A DNA stretch of 64,000 nucleotides from Natranaeroarchaeum aerophilus (lineage in GTDB: Archaea > Halobacteriota > Halobacteria > Halobacteriales > Natronoarchaeaceae): NCBI RefSeq assembly GCF_023638055.1, contig NZ_JAKRVY010000003.1, forward strand, positions 62,001-126,000, given 5' to 3'. Positions 1 through 8,812 of this stretch are shown here, one piece after another. The notes under the pieces are model-generated. The model searched no databases. It was not told where the DNA came from and saw only the letters and a list, made by a program, of their open reading frames with translations. The translations under genes were made by a program, and so were the position numbers. Within the stretch, counting starts at the first letter, position 1, and each line of letters starts with the position of its first letter.

Positions 1-424
1 GAACCAGCAGTGGCGAGAGGGGAAGCGTCGCCCCCGTGAGGACGGCGACGAGCACGAGCACGAGCAGGCTGGCAATGCCGATAATCACGACGTTGACCAG
101 CGTGTGTGCGGCCAGCCACTCAGTTTTCGAGAGCGGCGTCGTCGCCAGCTTCTCGAAGCGGTTCCCGTCACGGTGGCGGGCGACCGTCGAGCCGAGCCGG
201 GAGAGGGGTGTAAAGAGGACGACGACGGCGACGTAGCCGGGGACGTAGTACTCCGCGGGCTCGGTGAAGAGCCCGCCGCCGCCCGGATCGGTCCGGACGA
301 GCGCGCCGAAGATGATGATCAGCAGAACGGGGAAAAAGAAGGTGAAAAAGACGGCTGTCCGGCGGCGCAAAAAGGAGTGCCAGGAGGCGTGAAACTCTGA
401 TCGGATGCGGGTGAGTGTGCTCAC
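1..424 (-). CDS. ABC-2 type transporter permease (partial, runs off the left edge)
   Basis: Membrane subunit of an ABC exporter. Reading back from a GTG at 424 gives a basic N-terminus, then a hydrophobic segment (FFTFFFPVLLIIIFGALV), an external loop with EYYVPGYVAVVVLFTPLSR and a second hydrophobic stretch starting at NVVIIGIASL. This is the usual start of ABC-2 permeases (TM1, large loop, conserved YxxPG). The start overlaps the stop of the ATPase gene by 4 bases (GTGA), so the two are translationally coupled. The substrate cannot be read from the sequence. About 140 residues are visible and the C-terminal part lies outside the window. Confidence 0.85.
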   Translation of the reverse strand, partial: MSTLTRIRSEFHASWHSFLRRRTAVFFTFFFPVLLIIIFGALVRTDPGGGGLFTEPAEYYVPGYVAVVVLFTPLSRLGSTVARHRDGNRFEKLATTPLSKTEWLAAHTLVNVVIIGIASLLVLVLVAVLTGATLPLSPLLV

Positions 425-1380
425 ACGTCACCTCCCACGGCTGGTGCTCCCCGTGACCGAACGTCATCTCGCGCTATTCCACCTTCTTCGTCACCCGCGA
501 GGGTCATGTAGACATCTTCGAGGGTCGGTTCGCGCCACGTCAGGGCGGTGTAGGAAAGCCCCTCGGCGTCCAGCACGTCCACGACTCTCCCGATCTCGGT
601 GGGCGCGATCCCGTGGACGGCGACGCCACGATGGGTCGTCGTGGCGTCGAACCCGCTCTCCGCGAGCATCGACGCGACAGTCTCCGCTTCGGCGTCGAGA
701 TCGATCTCGAGTCGGCTCTCACCGCCGTATTCGGCGAGCAGTTCGTCGGGAGTCCCGACCGCAACGAGTTCACCATCGGCGAGCAGTCCAACTCTGTCGG
801 CGAGCGCTTCGGCTTCGGCCATGTCGTGGGTCGTCAACAGGACGGTCGTCCCGCCCGCGGCGAGCGTCTCGACCCGCTCGGCGACGGTGCGGCGACCCGC
901 AGGGTCGATTCCGGTCGTCGGCTCGTCCAGAAAGAGCAGGTCGGGATCGTTGACGAGCGCGCTCCCCAGACAGACTCGGCGTTGTTGCCCCCCAGAGAGG
1001 TTCTCGTACCAGGTGTCGCCGGCGTCGCGCAGGCCGACCGTCGCCAGCACCTCCTCGGGGTCGAGCGGGTCGTCGTACAGTCCGGCGTAGTAGGTGAGAA
1101 GTTCGCGCGCAGTGAGCCGGTCGGGCGGGGAGAAGCTCTGTGGCAGGACGCCGAGGCGTCTCGCATCGATGTCTGCGGGCGACTCGCCGAAGACGGTTAC
1201 CGTTCCGGCGGTGGGTTCGACCGTCCCCGTGAGCGCCCGGACGAGGGTGGTCTTGCCCGCGCCGTTCGGGCCGATCAACGCGAACACCTCGCCCTCACGG
1301 ACCGACAGCGAAACGCCGTCGAGTGCCACGAGATCCCCATAGGACTTCGAGACGTCGTCGGCCGACAGCAGTGCGGTCAT
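421..1380 (-). CDS. ABC transporter ATP-binding protein (exporter type)
   Basis: 319-aa nucleotide-binding subunit that powers the adjacent ABC-2 permease. Walker A GPNGAGKTT lies at about residues 37-45, the signature LSGGQ at 128-132 and Walker B LLFLDEPTTGIDP at about 148-160, followed by an H-loop TTHD. The C-terminal ~90 residues match the accessory domain of drug/Na+-exporter-like ATPases (CcmA/NatA group). The ATG at 1380 gives the normal family N-terminus (MTALLSADDVSKSYGDLVAL). The frame is open upstream to 1773, but that extension is low-complexity antisense of the next gene. Substrate unknown. Confidence 0.92.
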   Translation of the reverse strand: MTALLSADDVSKSYGDLVALDGVSLSVREGEVFALIGPNGAGKTTLVRALTGTVEPTAGTVTVFGESPADIDARRLGVLPQSFSPPDRLTARELLTYYAGLYDDPLDPEEVLATVGLRDAGDTWYENLSGGQQRRVCLGSALVNDPDLLFLDEPTTGIDPAGRRTVAERVETLAAGGTTVLLTTHDMAEAEALADRVGLLADGELVAVGTPDELLAEYGGESRLEIDLDAEAETVASMLAESGFDATTTHRGVAVHGIAPTEIGRVVDVLDAEGLSYTALTWREPTLEDVYMTLAGDEEGGIARDDVRSRGAPAVGGDV

Positions 1381-1521
1381 ACTCGTTCTCGGCAGTCCGC
1401 CGGAAAACCCCCTTCGGTTCCCGATTGTGTGCACCCGTCTGCCCGCTGGTCTGGCCGTACTGTGGACCACAACTGGACCATTTCGCCGCCGATCGCCCGA
1501 GGAAGGTACGATATAGACGCC

Positions 1522-1540
1522 ACAACGCCTATATATCGGG
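1522..1540 (+). promoter_or_regulatory. TATA box for a leaderless transcript
   Basis: CCTATATATCGG is centred about 26 nt before the ATG at 1559. This is the spacing expected when transcription starts at or next to the start codon, as is common in haloarchaea. A second weaker ATATAG lies just upstream. Confidence 0.55.
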
Positions 1541-1558
1541 AGTAGCTTAGATTCGGAT

Positions 1559-2539
1559 ATGTCACGGTCTGCGCTCGTCGGCAACGTCGCGGCGATGCTC
1601 GAAGACGCAGGCTTCGCAGTGAGTGACCGCTGTGCAACACGCCCGCGAAGTTTCGATGTCGCGGCCCGCCGTGGCGACGAACTCGTGCTGTTGAAAGTGC
1701 TCGGTAACGTCGACGCCTTCGACGCCGAAACGGGCGAGGAGATGCGCCGCATCGGCGCGTATCTGGATGCCACGCCACTGGTAATCGGGCTCCGAACCAG
1801 AGACGAGGAGCTGAAACCCGAGGTCGTCTACTTCCGCCACGGGGTTCCCGTGCTGAGCCCCGACACCGCGATGGATCTATTTGTCGAGGGCGTCCCACCG
1901 CTGATCTACGCCGCGCCGGGCGGCCTGTACGTCAGCATCGACGGCGACATCCTCGCGGACAAACGCGAGGAGCGCGGCTGGAGTCTCGGCCAGCTCGCAA
2001 GCGAACTCGGCGTCTCCAGACGAACCGTCTCGAAGTACGAGGACGGAATGAACGCGAGCATCGAGGTCGCGATGCAGCTCGAAGAGCTCTTTGACTCCGG
2101 CCTGACAAGCGACGTCGACGTGCTCGATGGGGCCGAGGACGTACGGGACGCCGACCCGACCCCCGACGCGCCCGATGCCGACCCCGACGACGAGCGGATC
2201 GTCACGGTGATGACCCGCGCTGGCTACGAGGTCCATCCTACCCTGCGCGCGCCGTTCAAAGCCGTTAGCGAGGAAGAAGACGACGCCGATCCTGTCGAGG
2301 GGACGGTGCTGACGGGCCACTCGGAGTACACCCGGACCGCCGAGAAACGCGCCCGGATCATGGGATCGGTCGGGCGCGTCGTCGGCACGCGGTCGGTCTA
2401 CTTCGTCGATAGCGCCAAACAGACCTCGATCGAGGGGACTGCGCTGATCGAACGCGAGGAAGCAGAAGCGATCGACGATCCCGACGAGTTCCGCGATCTC
2501 ATCCGCGAGCGCGGCGAGTACGAAGAAGAACCTGCCTAA
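1559..2539 (+). CDS. Conserved archaeal HTH-type transcriptional regulator
   Basis: 326-aa protein of the archaeal 'putative HTH-type transcriptional regulatory protein' family (XRE-like, about 320 aa in most archaea). Residues 1-120 form the family-specific N-terminal domain. A Cro/C1-type helix-turn-helix follows at about 130-180 ([20 protein letters not shown], then RTVSKYEDG). An acidic linker and a conserved C-terminal domain complete it. Length matches the family. The gene stands alone with its own TATA box. Target genes are unknown. It ends 39 bp before the left target duplication of the element at 2578-3364. Confidence 0.85.
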   Translation: MSRSALVGNVAAMLEDAGFAVSDRCATRPRSFDVAARRGDELVLLKVLGNVDAFDAETGEEMRRIGAYLDATPLVIGLRTRDEELKPEVVYFRHGVPVLSPDTAMDLFVEGVPPLIYAAPGGLYVSIDGDILADKREERGWSLGQLASELGVSRRTVSKYEDGMNASIEVAMQLEELFDSGLTSDVDVLDGAEDVRDADPTPDAPDADPDDERIVTVMTRAGYEVHPTLRAPFKAVSEEEDDADPVEGTVLTGHSEYTRTAEKRARIMGSVGRVVGTRSVYFVDSAKQTSIEGTALIEREEAEAIDDPDEFRDLIRERGEYEEEPA

Positions 2540-2577
2540 AGTGTTTTCAGGGCTCGGACCCAGTCACCAGTGCACCC

Positions 2578-3364
2578 GACTGCCCGGCTCTCTTGAAATC
2601 CTCAAGCGGTGATTGGTTTCCTGCGTCGTGCTGTATACAGAGGATGAGTTCAGCACGGGGACTTCGTCTGTTTCGTACTGGAGACCTTGAACCAACTGCT
2701 CAGTAAACCTGCGGGCTGTTCGGTGAAGAGTATGACAGATAAGGATTCTATTTGTACTGGTATACAAGATAGAGGCGCATAGTCAGCAGCGAAGCCGACC
2801 GATAGAGAGTTAGGAGTTTCTTTTCTCGTCATATCGGTAATTGTCTACCTGATTTTGATGGAGGATTATTACACCCCCGTCATTTGGCATTAACTATCGA
2901 AGTTCGATCTTGCAAAGCACATTCACGAATGACGAACTTGGCGACAATGCAGGAAGTACCGTGATTATAGTGTGAGAGAGACCCTTATGACGCCTGCAAA
3001 CAAATAAATTATAATACAGAAGTGTGTGAATTGATCCATGGACGATCAAACTGCCGTTAAGTATTTTGAAATAATAACATCTGCGTTCATAGCACTTTGC
3101 GGAATGGTACTAATACTTACGTGGATGATATTAGAATACCCAAATAATACCCTGATTTCCATTAGGGTTATTTCAGGTACAATATTCTTGTGTATAGGTG
3201 TTATAGGGTTAATCAAGTTATTCAGTGACGGTTAGATGAGGGACCTCCTTTATTGACCGATCTAATCAGGTAGCTTTCCGCGAAGCCTCTCTGCAAGACT
3301 CGCGCCCTGTATTCAGCACACCGTTCGTGTCAGTTTTAAATGATTTCAACAGAGCCGACTGCCC
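2578..3364. mobile_element. Transposase-less insertion element with 15-bp TIRs and 8-bp TSD
   Basis: The left terminal repeat GGCTCTCTTGAAATC (2586-2600) and right terminal repeat GATTTCAACAGAGCC (3342-3356) are inverted copies with one mismatch. Both are immediately flanked by the identical octamer GACTGCCC (2578-2585 and 3357-3364), a textbook target-site duplication. The 771-bp interior is A+T-rich compared with its surroundings and has no transposase. Its only plausible gene is the 65-aa membrane protein at 3038. An 8-bp duplication fits several IS families (for example IS6 or IS1595), so the mobilising family is left open. Confidence 0.82.
3038..3235 (+). CDS. Small two-helix membrane protein carried inside the insertion element
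   Basis: 65 aa with two clear hydrophobic helices (about residues 13-31 and 41-61) separated by a short loop, and little else. Codon use is A+T-rich and unlike every neighbour, consistent with transfer. An AAATAAATTATAATAC stretch about 30 nt upstream could be its promoter. It is the only credible cargo of the surrounding 771-bp element. No family recognised. It could be a holin-like or toxin-like peptide, but nothing in the sequence proves that. Confidence 0.5.
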   Translation: MDDQTAVKYFEIITSAFIALCGMVLILTWMILEYPNNTLISIRVISGTIFLCIGVIGLIKLFSDG

Positions 3365-3403
3365 GAGTCGTATCGACTATCCGCAGTGTGAGGGATACGA
3401 GAC

Positions 3404-3649
3404 CTAGTCGTAGTGTTCTTCAAGGTGGGCGACGATATCATCGCTTTCGGGCATCCCGTGGACGCCCTGAGCCTCGTCGATCAATACCGGCACGCCGGTC
3501 TGGCCACTGACCTCTTCGACCTCGGTTCGCTCGGAGTGGCTTCGCGGCACCTCACGGGACTCGTACTCCAGGTCGAGTTCGTCTAGTTTCGACGTTACTT
3601 TCGCACAGAACGGACAGCCCGTGAGTTCGTACAGTATCAGGTCCGACAT
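3404..3649 (-). CDS. Glutaredoxin-like / GST N-terminal domain thiol protein
   Basis: 81-aa single-domain thioredoxin-fold protein. A CPFC redox motif lies at residues 12-15, after a beta strand (LILYELTG). The cis-proline region GVPVLID and the C-terminal helix DDIVAHLEEHYD complete the glutaredoxin fold. It probably catalyses thiol-disulfide exchange in the cytoplasm, where haloarchaea use gamma-glutamylcysteine rather than glutathione; that link is general knowledge, not visible here. It is a single gene, co-oriented with the permease behind it (59-bp gap). Confidence 0.85.
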   Translation of the reverse strand: MSDLILYELTGCPFCAKVTSKLDELDLEYESREVPRSHSERTEVEEVSGQTGVPVLIDEAQGVHGMPESDDIVAHLEEHYD

Positions 3650-3708
3650 TCACCCGTAGTTGGGGAGTGACGAGTAAGAAAGCGTTGGTGGTGTGCGTTG
3701 GCGACGCC

Positions 3709-5136
3709 TCAGAGGATGAACCCGCCAGTCTGGAGCACGTAGTAGGCGATCAGCAGCACCGCAAGCACCCACTGGCCGAGCCGGACGTCCGGACCTTCGC
3801 CCATCGCGGCCTTGACGATTGGGTACGCGATGATCCCGGCTGCAAGACCATCCGCGATAGAGTACGTCAGAGGCATGATCGTGATCGTGAGCGTGCCCGA
3901 GATGGCCCACGCGGGGTGGGTCCAGTCGATGTCGGTGACGCCCTGGAACATGATGACGCCGACGACGACCAGCGCGAGGAACGAAGCGTAATCGGGGATG
4001 ACTGAGACGAGCGCGACGAATGGAAGCGCCAGCACGAAACAGGCGGCGACTACGAGCGCTGTGAACCCGCTGCGACCGCCTTCCTCGATCCCAGTCGAGG
4101 ACTCGATGTAGGTCGTCACGGTCGAAGTACCGACCATCGCACCGAAGGTCGTACCGACTGCGTCAGCCATGAGGGGTTTTTCCATCTCCGGTAGCTCGCC
4201 TTCGTCGTCGAGGAAGTCACCGAACTGGGCGACACCGATCAGCGTCCCTGCTGTGTCGAAGAAATCCACGAAGAAGAACGTCAGCATCACAAAGAGGAAG
4301 GTGACTGGATCGATGTCACTCAGACCATCAACGAACGCCCCAGCGAGAGGAGTGATGTCATACTGGACGGTGACTACCAGCTCCCAGAGGCCTGTCAGAA
4401 TACCGTCCTGGCTGAACGTTGTGTACAGTCCTTCATCGACCACGTTCTCGGGATCCGTGAGGTTCGCCGCAGCGACGAGCCATCCAGCGACAGTTGTCGC
4501 GAGGATACCGATAACGATCGATCCTGTAACGTCACGCGACCAGAGGATCAGCGTAAAGGCGATCCCCAGCACGCCCAGAATTGCGAAAGGATCCGAGGCA
4601 ATGTCACCGAGCTGAACGAGGGTCTCCGGCTCGGAGACAATGACATTCATCTCCTGAAGTCCAATAAAGAGCAAGAAGACGCCGATACCGGCCCCGACAG
4701 CATATTTGACCGGTTCCGGAAAGAGATTGATAACGTACTTTCGTGCACCGACTGCCGTGAGGATAATGAACAGAATACCCTCAACAAACACCGCTGCAAG
4801 TGCTGTCTGCCATGGAATACCGAGACCGACGACAACCGTGTAGGTAAAGAACGCGTTCAGACCCATCCCCGGGGCGAGTCCGAACGGTCGCTTGGCGTAC
4901 AGCGCCATAACGAGCGTCGCCACCACCGACGCCAGGATTGTCGCGATGGCAATCATCTGGAAAATCTGTGTTTCGCTGTAGTTTTCTATCTCGATAGCAG
5001 TCGAGAGAATTGCTGGATTGACGACGATAATGTACGACATCGCCAGGAACGTCGTCACGCCAGCCAGTATCTCGGTTCGTATGTCTGTGTCGTGCTCCTC
5101 GAAGCCGAAGAAGTTCGCTACTTGATCCACTGCCAT
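3709..5136 (-). CDS. NCS2 family nucleobase permease (AzgA-like)
   Basis: 475-aa polytopic membrane protein with about 12-14 hydrophobic segments. It starts MAVDQVANFFGFEEHDTDIR and carries the AzgA-subfamily signatures TEILAGVTTFLAMSYIIVVN, GLAPGMGLNAFFTYTVV and FVDFFDTAGTLIGVA. Members import purines (adenine, guanine, hypoxanthine) by proton symport. The exact base cannot be assigned. ATG 5136 is chosen over the upstream in-frame start at 5166 because family alignments begin just before the FFGFEEH motif. Confidence 0.88.
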   Translation of the reverse strand: MAVDQVANFFGFEEHDTDIRTEILAGVTTFLAMSYIIVVNPAILSTAIEIENYSETQIFQMIAIATILASVVATLVMALYAKRPFGLAPGMGLNAFFTYTVVVGLGIPWQTALAAVFVEGILFIILTAVGARKYVINLFPEPVKYAVGAGIGVFLLFIGLQEMNVIVSEPETLVQLGDIASDPFAILGVLGIAFTLILWSRDVTGSIVIGILATTVAGWLVAAANLTDPENVVDEGLYTTFSQDGILTGLWELVVTVQYDITPLAGAFVDGLSDIDPVTFLFVMLTFFFVDFFDTAGTLIGVAQFGDFLDDEGELPEMEKPLMADAVGTTFGAMVGTSTVTTYIESSTGIEEGGRSGFTALVVAACFVLALPFVALVSVIPDYASFLALVVVGVIMFQGVTDIDWTHPAWAISGTLTITIMPLTYSIADGLAAGIIAYPIVKAAMGEGPDVRLGQWVLAVLLIAYYVLQTGGFIL

Positions 5137-5272
5137 TGGATGATTGTGCAGTCGGCGAAGACACAACTTAAATATTTTCTTCTCGATTGGACGTTACTAT
5201 ACACGTTCATGCCCAACAGTTCGGTCTGACACCGACCCGACGAGTGGACATAGGAATCAGTATGCGGACACA

Positions 5273-5415
5273 GGCCGGTGAGGAAATCTGAACCGCTCGC
5301 TCGTCACGTTGTCTCGGCTTCACCTCCGTTCACCGAAGCGGCGAGCCGCTTCGAGCCAGCGCTTAGACCGTAGGTGATAGCTTCACAGAAACAAGCCGGT
5401 GGGGGGATTTGAACC
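5273..5415. repeat. Two tRNA-Thr 3'-end remnants next to the intact gene
   Basis: Positions 5394-5415 repeat exactly the last 22 bases of the tRNA-Thr gene (5505-5526 on this strand: discriminator, acceptor and T-arm 3' half). A degenerate third copy (GCCGGTGaGGaaATcTGAACC) starts at 5274. Spacing is about 120 and 111 bp. Copies of a tRNA 3' end are the usual scar of integrase-mediated insertion into a tRNA gene. No integrase is present. The 5137-5504 stretch holds nothing else that I recognise. Confidence 0.65.
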
Positions 5416-5504
5416 ACCTGAACGTCGGTCGCATTGCTCCCTCGTTCCGTAGTTCAAATCCCGCACATGCCTCTTTCGTCCTCACTGTCGTTCGGACAGA
5501 ATAG

Positions 5505-5579
5505 AGCCGGTGGGGGGATTTGAACCCCCGGCCTAATCCTTACGAAGGATTCGCTCTAGCCAGTCTGAGCTACACCGGC
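5505..5579 (-). tRNA. tRNA-Thr (anticodon CGT)
   Basis: The minus strand folds into a full cloverleaf. The acceptor GCCGGTG/CACCGGC has 7 pairs and discriminator T. The D arm is GCTCAGACTGGCTAGAGC. The anticodon stem AATCC/GGATT closes loop TTCGTAA with anticodon CGT (reads ACG, threonine). The T arm GGGGG/CCCCC closes TTCAAAT. No intron, and CCA is not encoded. The 3' half is duplicated upstream (5394-5415), suggesting past use as an integration site. Confidence 0.95.
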
Positions 5580-5623
5580 GCTCACTCAATGGTACGACGC
5601 AAAACCCCAATAAGGGTTGCGAA

Positions 5624-6607
5624 TTACGCCCGGGTCAGTCGGACGTCGAGACAGACGTTGAGCTCGTGGGGCGCGTAGGATCGGACCCTCTGGGTGTGCC
5701 CGACCGTGACGTCGTACGCCGGTTCTGCGGCCGCACGGATCGCCCGCTCGCCGGGCCCGTACGGGTCGTCCTCGTGTTGAATGTCGTAATAGTGGATCAC
5801 GCAGTCCTCCCCAGCGAGTTCGACCGCAGTATCGAGGAACTCGTCCGCACTGTGGGGGAGATTCATCACGATACGATCGGCCCAGTTCTCGTACTCCGCG
5901 GCGACCTCGCGGACGTCACCCGCAATCGCCGTCACGCGCTCCTCGACGCTATTTCTGCGGGCGTTCTCGCGGAAGTACTCGATCGCGCGCTCGTTGATGT
6001 CCGTACCGACAACCGTCGCACCGCGGGCCGCCGCGGGGATCGCGAAGGGGCCGACGCCCGCGAACATGTCGAAGACCTGCTCGTCGGGGGCGATTTGCTC
6101 GACGACGCGATGGCGCTCGGTGGCGAGTCGCGGTGAAAAGTAGACCGCGTCGAGATCGAGCGCGAACTCACAGCCGTACTCGCGGTGGACCGTCTCCGTA
6201 CTCTCGCCGACCAGCACCGTCCAGTCGCGGATGCGCTGTTCGCCCTTGATCTTCGAGGCACGGTCGAGCACCGTCTCCACGGGGAGGGCGGACTCGTCGA
6301 CGGCGTCGGCGATCTCGCGGGCGCGCTCCGGGTCGTCCTCGTCGAGAATCACGACGTCGCCGAGCCGTTCGTAGCTCGGTTCGTAGCCCAGTATGTCGGC
6401 GGGCATCTCCGGGAGCGATCGCTCGGGGAGATCGCGCACAACGAGGTCGTACTCCGCGGGGACTCCCTCGGGCTCGACGACCGGGATGTATATCGCACCG
6501 TCCTCGGCGACGATTTCGACGTCCTCGGCGACCAGATCAGCCTCGGCGAGCGTGCGACGCGTCTCCTCGCCGCGCTCTCGGGGGACCCGCACGCAGTGGG
6601 CATCCAT
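5624..6607 (-). CDS. trm5: tRNA (guanine(37)-N1)-methyltransferase Trm5
   Basis: 327-aa SAM-dependent class I methyltransferase that makes m1G37 next to the anticodon, preventing +1 frameshifts. The N-terminal D1/D2 region spans about residues 1-140. The SAM-binding loop FDMFAGVGPF is at 179-188, the acidic loop GTDINERAIEY at about 201-211 and the catalytic-site motif NLPHSADEFL at 249-258. The C-terminus YAPHELNVCLDVRL is typical. Length matches archaeal Trm5. ATG 6607 gives a normal N-terminus. It lies next to a tRNA gene but is transcribed separately. Confidence 0.93.
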   Translation of the reverse strand: MDAHCVRVPRERGEETRRTLAEADLVAEDVEIVAEDGAIYIPVVEPEGVPAEYDLVVRDLPERSLPEMPADILGYEPSYERLGDVVILDEDDPERAREIADAVDESALPVETVLDRASKIKGEQRIRDWTVLVGESTETVHREYGCEFALDLDAVYFSPRLATERHRVVEQIAPDEQVFDMFAGVGPFAIPAAARGATVVGTDINERAIEYFRENARRNSVEERVTAIAGDVREVAAEYENWADRIVMNLPHSADEFLDTAVELAGEDCVIHYYDIQHEDDPYGPGERAIRAAAEPAYDVTVGHTQRVRSYAPHELNVCLDVRLTRA

Positions 6608-6648
6608 GGGCTATCGTGGACGCGCCCCGGAAGTAACGGCTTCGCTTC

Positions 6649-6921
6649 TCACTCGATGCTGACGGGGCCGTCGTCGCTCTCGCCGGGTTTCCACTCGAGC
6701 TCGAACTCGATGCTCAGCTCCTCGTTTGACTCGGTACCCTCACGCTCGGCTTTGATCTCGAAGGTCGGATTGGCTGGCGGGTCCATATCGACGGACTGGT
6801 TGCCCGCCGAGAGAGTGATCGATTCGCCGGCGTCCAGTTTGTCCGCGACAGCGCGGAGGGTGTCGGCGATCTCGGCACGGCTCTGCTTGCGTTCGGTCTC
6901 GAATAACACTTCTTCAGGCAT
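6649..6921 (-). CDS. Amphi-Trp domain-containing protein
   Basis: 90-aa protein consisting of the haloarchaeal amphi-Trp domain: MPEEVLFETERKQSRAEIAD, an amphipathic helix, then beta strands with the conserved FELEWKPGES ending. These are small cytoplasmic proteins of unknown role, often found as paralogues. ATG 6921 is preferred to an upstream start at 6987 because the domain begins there. It ends 41 bp before the trm5 start and may be co-transcribed with it. Confidence 0.8.
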   Translation of the reverse strand: MPEEVLFETERKQSRAEIADTLRAVADKLDAGESITLSAGNQSVDMDPPANPTFEIKAEREGTESNEELSIEFELEWKPGESDDGPVSIE

Positions 6922-7124
6922 GCATGAGAGTACGGGCCGCAAGGATATAACTCTCTGCGTGGTGTGGGCGATCAACAGACGTGTCATATTATTAGTGAGT
7001 AGATAGTATGAGTTCGGTATCTTCAGATATCACTGTTTCGCCCGGCATAGCACGGTCTAAACGGTATTACCCAGAAGGCGACACACTTATTTTCATCTGC
7101 CAGTTAGTACTAAATCGTTATACG

Positions 7125-7400
7125 ATGTACGATCTAACAGGATTCCAACGTGATCTACTGTACGTCATCGCCGGGAAAGACGAGCCCCACGGCCTCGCAG
7201 TCAAAGACGAATTGGAGCAGTACTACGAGTCGGAGATCCACCACGGTCGACTCTACCCCAACCTCGACACGCTCGTCGACAAGGGCCTCGTCGAGAAAGG
7301 CGAACGCGACCGACGGACGAACACCTACTCGATCACGCGCCGTGGCCAGCGCGAAATCGATGCTCGAGAGGAATGGGAAGCCCGCTACACCGAGGAGTGA
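7125..7400 (+). CDS. PadR family transcriptional regulator
   Basis: 91-aa winged-helix protein: LTGFQRDLLYVIAG, then DEPHGLAVKDELEQYY (recognition helix region), HHGRLYPNLDTLVDKGLVEK and a wing with RRTNTYSITRRGQ. This is the minimal PadR domain without the C-terminal dimerisation helices of bacterial PadR, as is common in haloarchaea. ATG 7125 starts at the conserved MYDLTGFQRDLL. The frame is open back to 7008 without family similarity. Regulated genes are unknown; the nearest downstream gene is the MgtC-like membrane protein. Confidence 0.88.
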   Translation: MYDLTGFQRDLLYVIAGKDEPHGLAVKDELEQYYESEIHHGRLYPNLDTLVDKGLVEKGERDRRTNTYSITRRGQREIDAREEWEARYTEE

Positions 7401-7501
7401 GGGTGGCGCTTAAGCGGCTGTAAGGAGTAGCGCAAGCGGTGCTCGAACACGTCGAGGTCGTGAGTGTCGTGGTTGCTTCCGCAACACCGCAGCCACTGGT
7501 G

Positions 7502-8755
7502 ATGTCGTCACCACTCGACAGCACGGTCTTTCGGATCGCGCTCGCCGCTGCACTGGGGCTGTTTCTCGGCCTCGAACGGGAGTGGTCACAGAAGTCCGCA
7601 GGAATCCGGACCTTTTCGTTGATTAGCCTGCTGGGTGCGGTGTTTGTCGTCCTCGATCAGGTCGCCCTGCTCGTCGTTGGCGGCGTTCTCGTGATCGCTC
7701 AGGGCGTGTTGCTGGCCGTCGAGGGACTCGTCGAGGACAACGAGGAAGGGCTGAGCCTCACGACGTCCGTCTCGATGCTGGTCGCCTACGGCGTCGGCGC
7801 GCTCGTCGCCTCGGGCTTTCTGATCGAGGGCGTCACGGTGGCCGTGCTCTCCTCGCTGTTGCTCGTTCTGAAACGGGAGCTACACGATATCGCGTGGGGG
7901 CTCTCCCGTGAGGAGCTACGGTCGGCGACGGAGTTCGCCATTCTCGCGTTCGTGGTCTACCCGCTCTTGCCCGCCGATCCGATCGATATCGACCTCGGGA
8001 CGACCACCGTGGCCTTCGAACCGCGTGTGGCCTGGCTGATGGTCGTCCTCGTCGCCGGAATCGGCATTGTCAATTACGCTGTTGTCGAGACCTACGGCGG
8101 GCGGGGCATCGCAGTGACGGGCTTTTTCGGCGGGCTCGCCTCCTCGGCGGCAGTGGTCGGGACAATGATCGACCACGTGAGCCAGCGCCCCGAGGCCACG
8201 GCGTACGCGGTTACTGCCGTCCTGCTGGCCAACGCGGCGATGGCGCTCCGGAACCTGGGGATCGCGGTCGTCTTCACCATCGACGGGGGGCTGCTATACG
8301 GCGCGATCGTCCCGCTCGGTGCGATCGTGATCGGATCAGTGCTGATCGCGCTCGTCGTTGCCGACTGGTCCGGCGAGGTCGAACTGGAGCTCGACAACCC
8401 CTTCTCGCTGCGAAACGCGCTGGCCTTTGGCGCGGTGTTTACGCTCGTATTGCTGGCCGGAGCCGTCGCCGAAGTCGAACTCGGTCGGCTCGGCTTTTAC
8501 GCTACCGCGGCGGCGACCGGGCTCATCTCCAGTGCAGGTGCAACGGCCTCGGCCGTCCTGCTGTACCGCGTCGGCGAGATCAGCGCGGACACCGCCGTCA
8601 TCGCCATTCTGCTTGCGACAGCAGCGAGCGTGCTCGTCAAGGTCGGCCTCGCTGCCGCCGGGCCGAATCGAGCGTTCGCGGTCCAGGTTGCAGGCTGGAG
8701 CGCGGTACTGCTGGCGGCCGCAGGCGGGGCAACCGCCGTTGTCGTGCTCGTCTAA
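7502..8755 (+). CDS. MgtC/SapB-DUF4010 family membrane protein
   Basis: 417-aa integral membrane protein with about 11-12 TM helices. The N-terminal third is MgtC-like (ALGLFLGLEREWSQKSAGIRTFSL, with the conserved GLERE). The C-terminal two thirds match DUF4010 (FFGGLASSAAVVGTM, GLISSAGATASAVLLYR). The function of these fusions is unknown; MgtC proteins modulate membrane ATPases or Mg2+ homeostasis, and extension of that role here is only inference. ATG 7502 gives MSSPLDSTVF; a GTG at 7439 would add 21 unlikely residues. Confidence 0.85.
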   Translation: MSSPLDSTVFRIALAAALGLFLGLEREWSQKSAGIRTFSLISLLGAVFVVLDQVALLVVGGVLVIAQGVLLAVEGLVEDNEEGLSLTTSVSMLVAYGVGALVASGFLIEGVTVAVLSSLLLVLKRELHDIAWGLSREELRSATEFAILAFVVYPLLPADPIDIDLGTTTVAFEPRVAWLMVVLVAGIGIVNYAVVETYGGRGIAVTGFFGGLASSAAVVGTMIDHVSQRPEATAYAVTAVLLANAAMALRNLGIAVVFTIDGGLLYGAIVPLGAIVIGSVLIALVVADWSGEVELELDNPFSLRNALAFGAVFTLVLLAGAVAEVELGRLGFYATAAATGLISSAGATASAVLLYRVGEISADTAVIAILLATAASVLVKVGLAAAGPNRAFAVQVAGWSAVLLAAAGGATAVVVLV

Positions 8756-8812
8756 ATACCAACCAGAAATTTGCCCGGTTGCTTTAACATGCCATGAAGA
8801 TAAGGTATAATT

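Noticed and set aside
2564-2832. Two overlapping minus-strand frames (67 and 60 aa) inside the left part of the insertion element
   Set aside because: No transposase motifs, mutually overlapping, and one runs through the terminal repeat.
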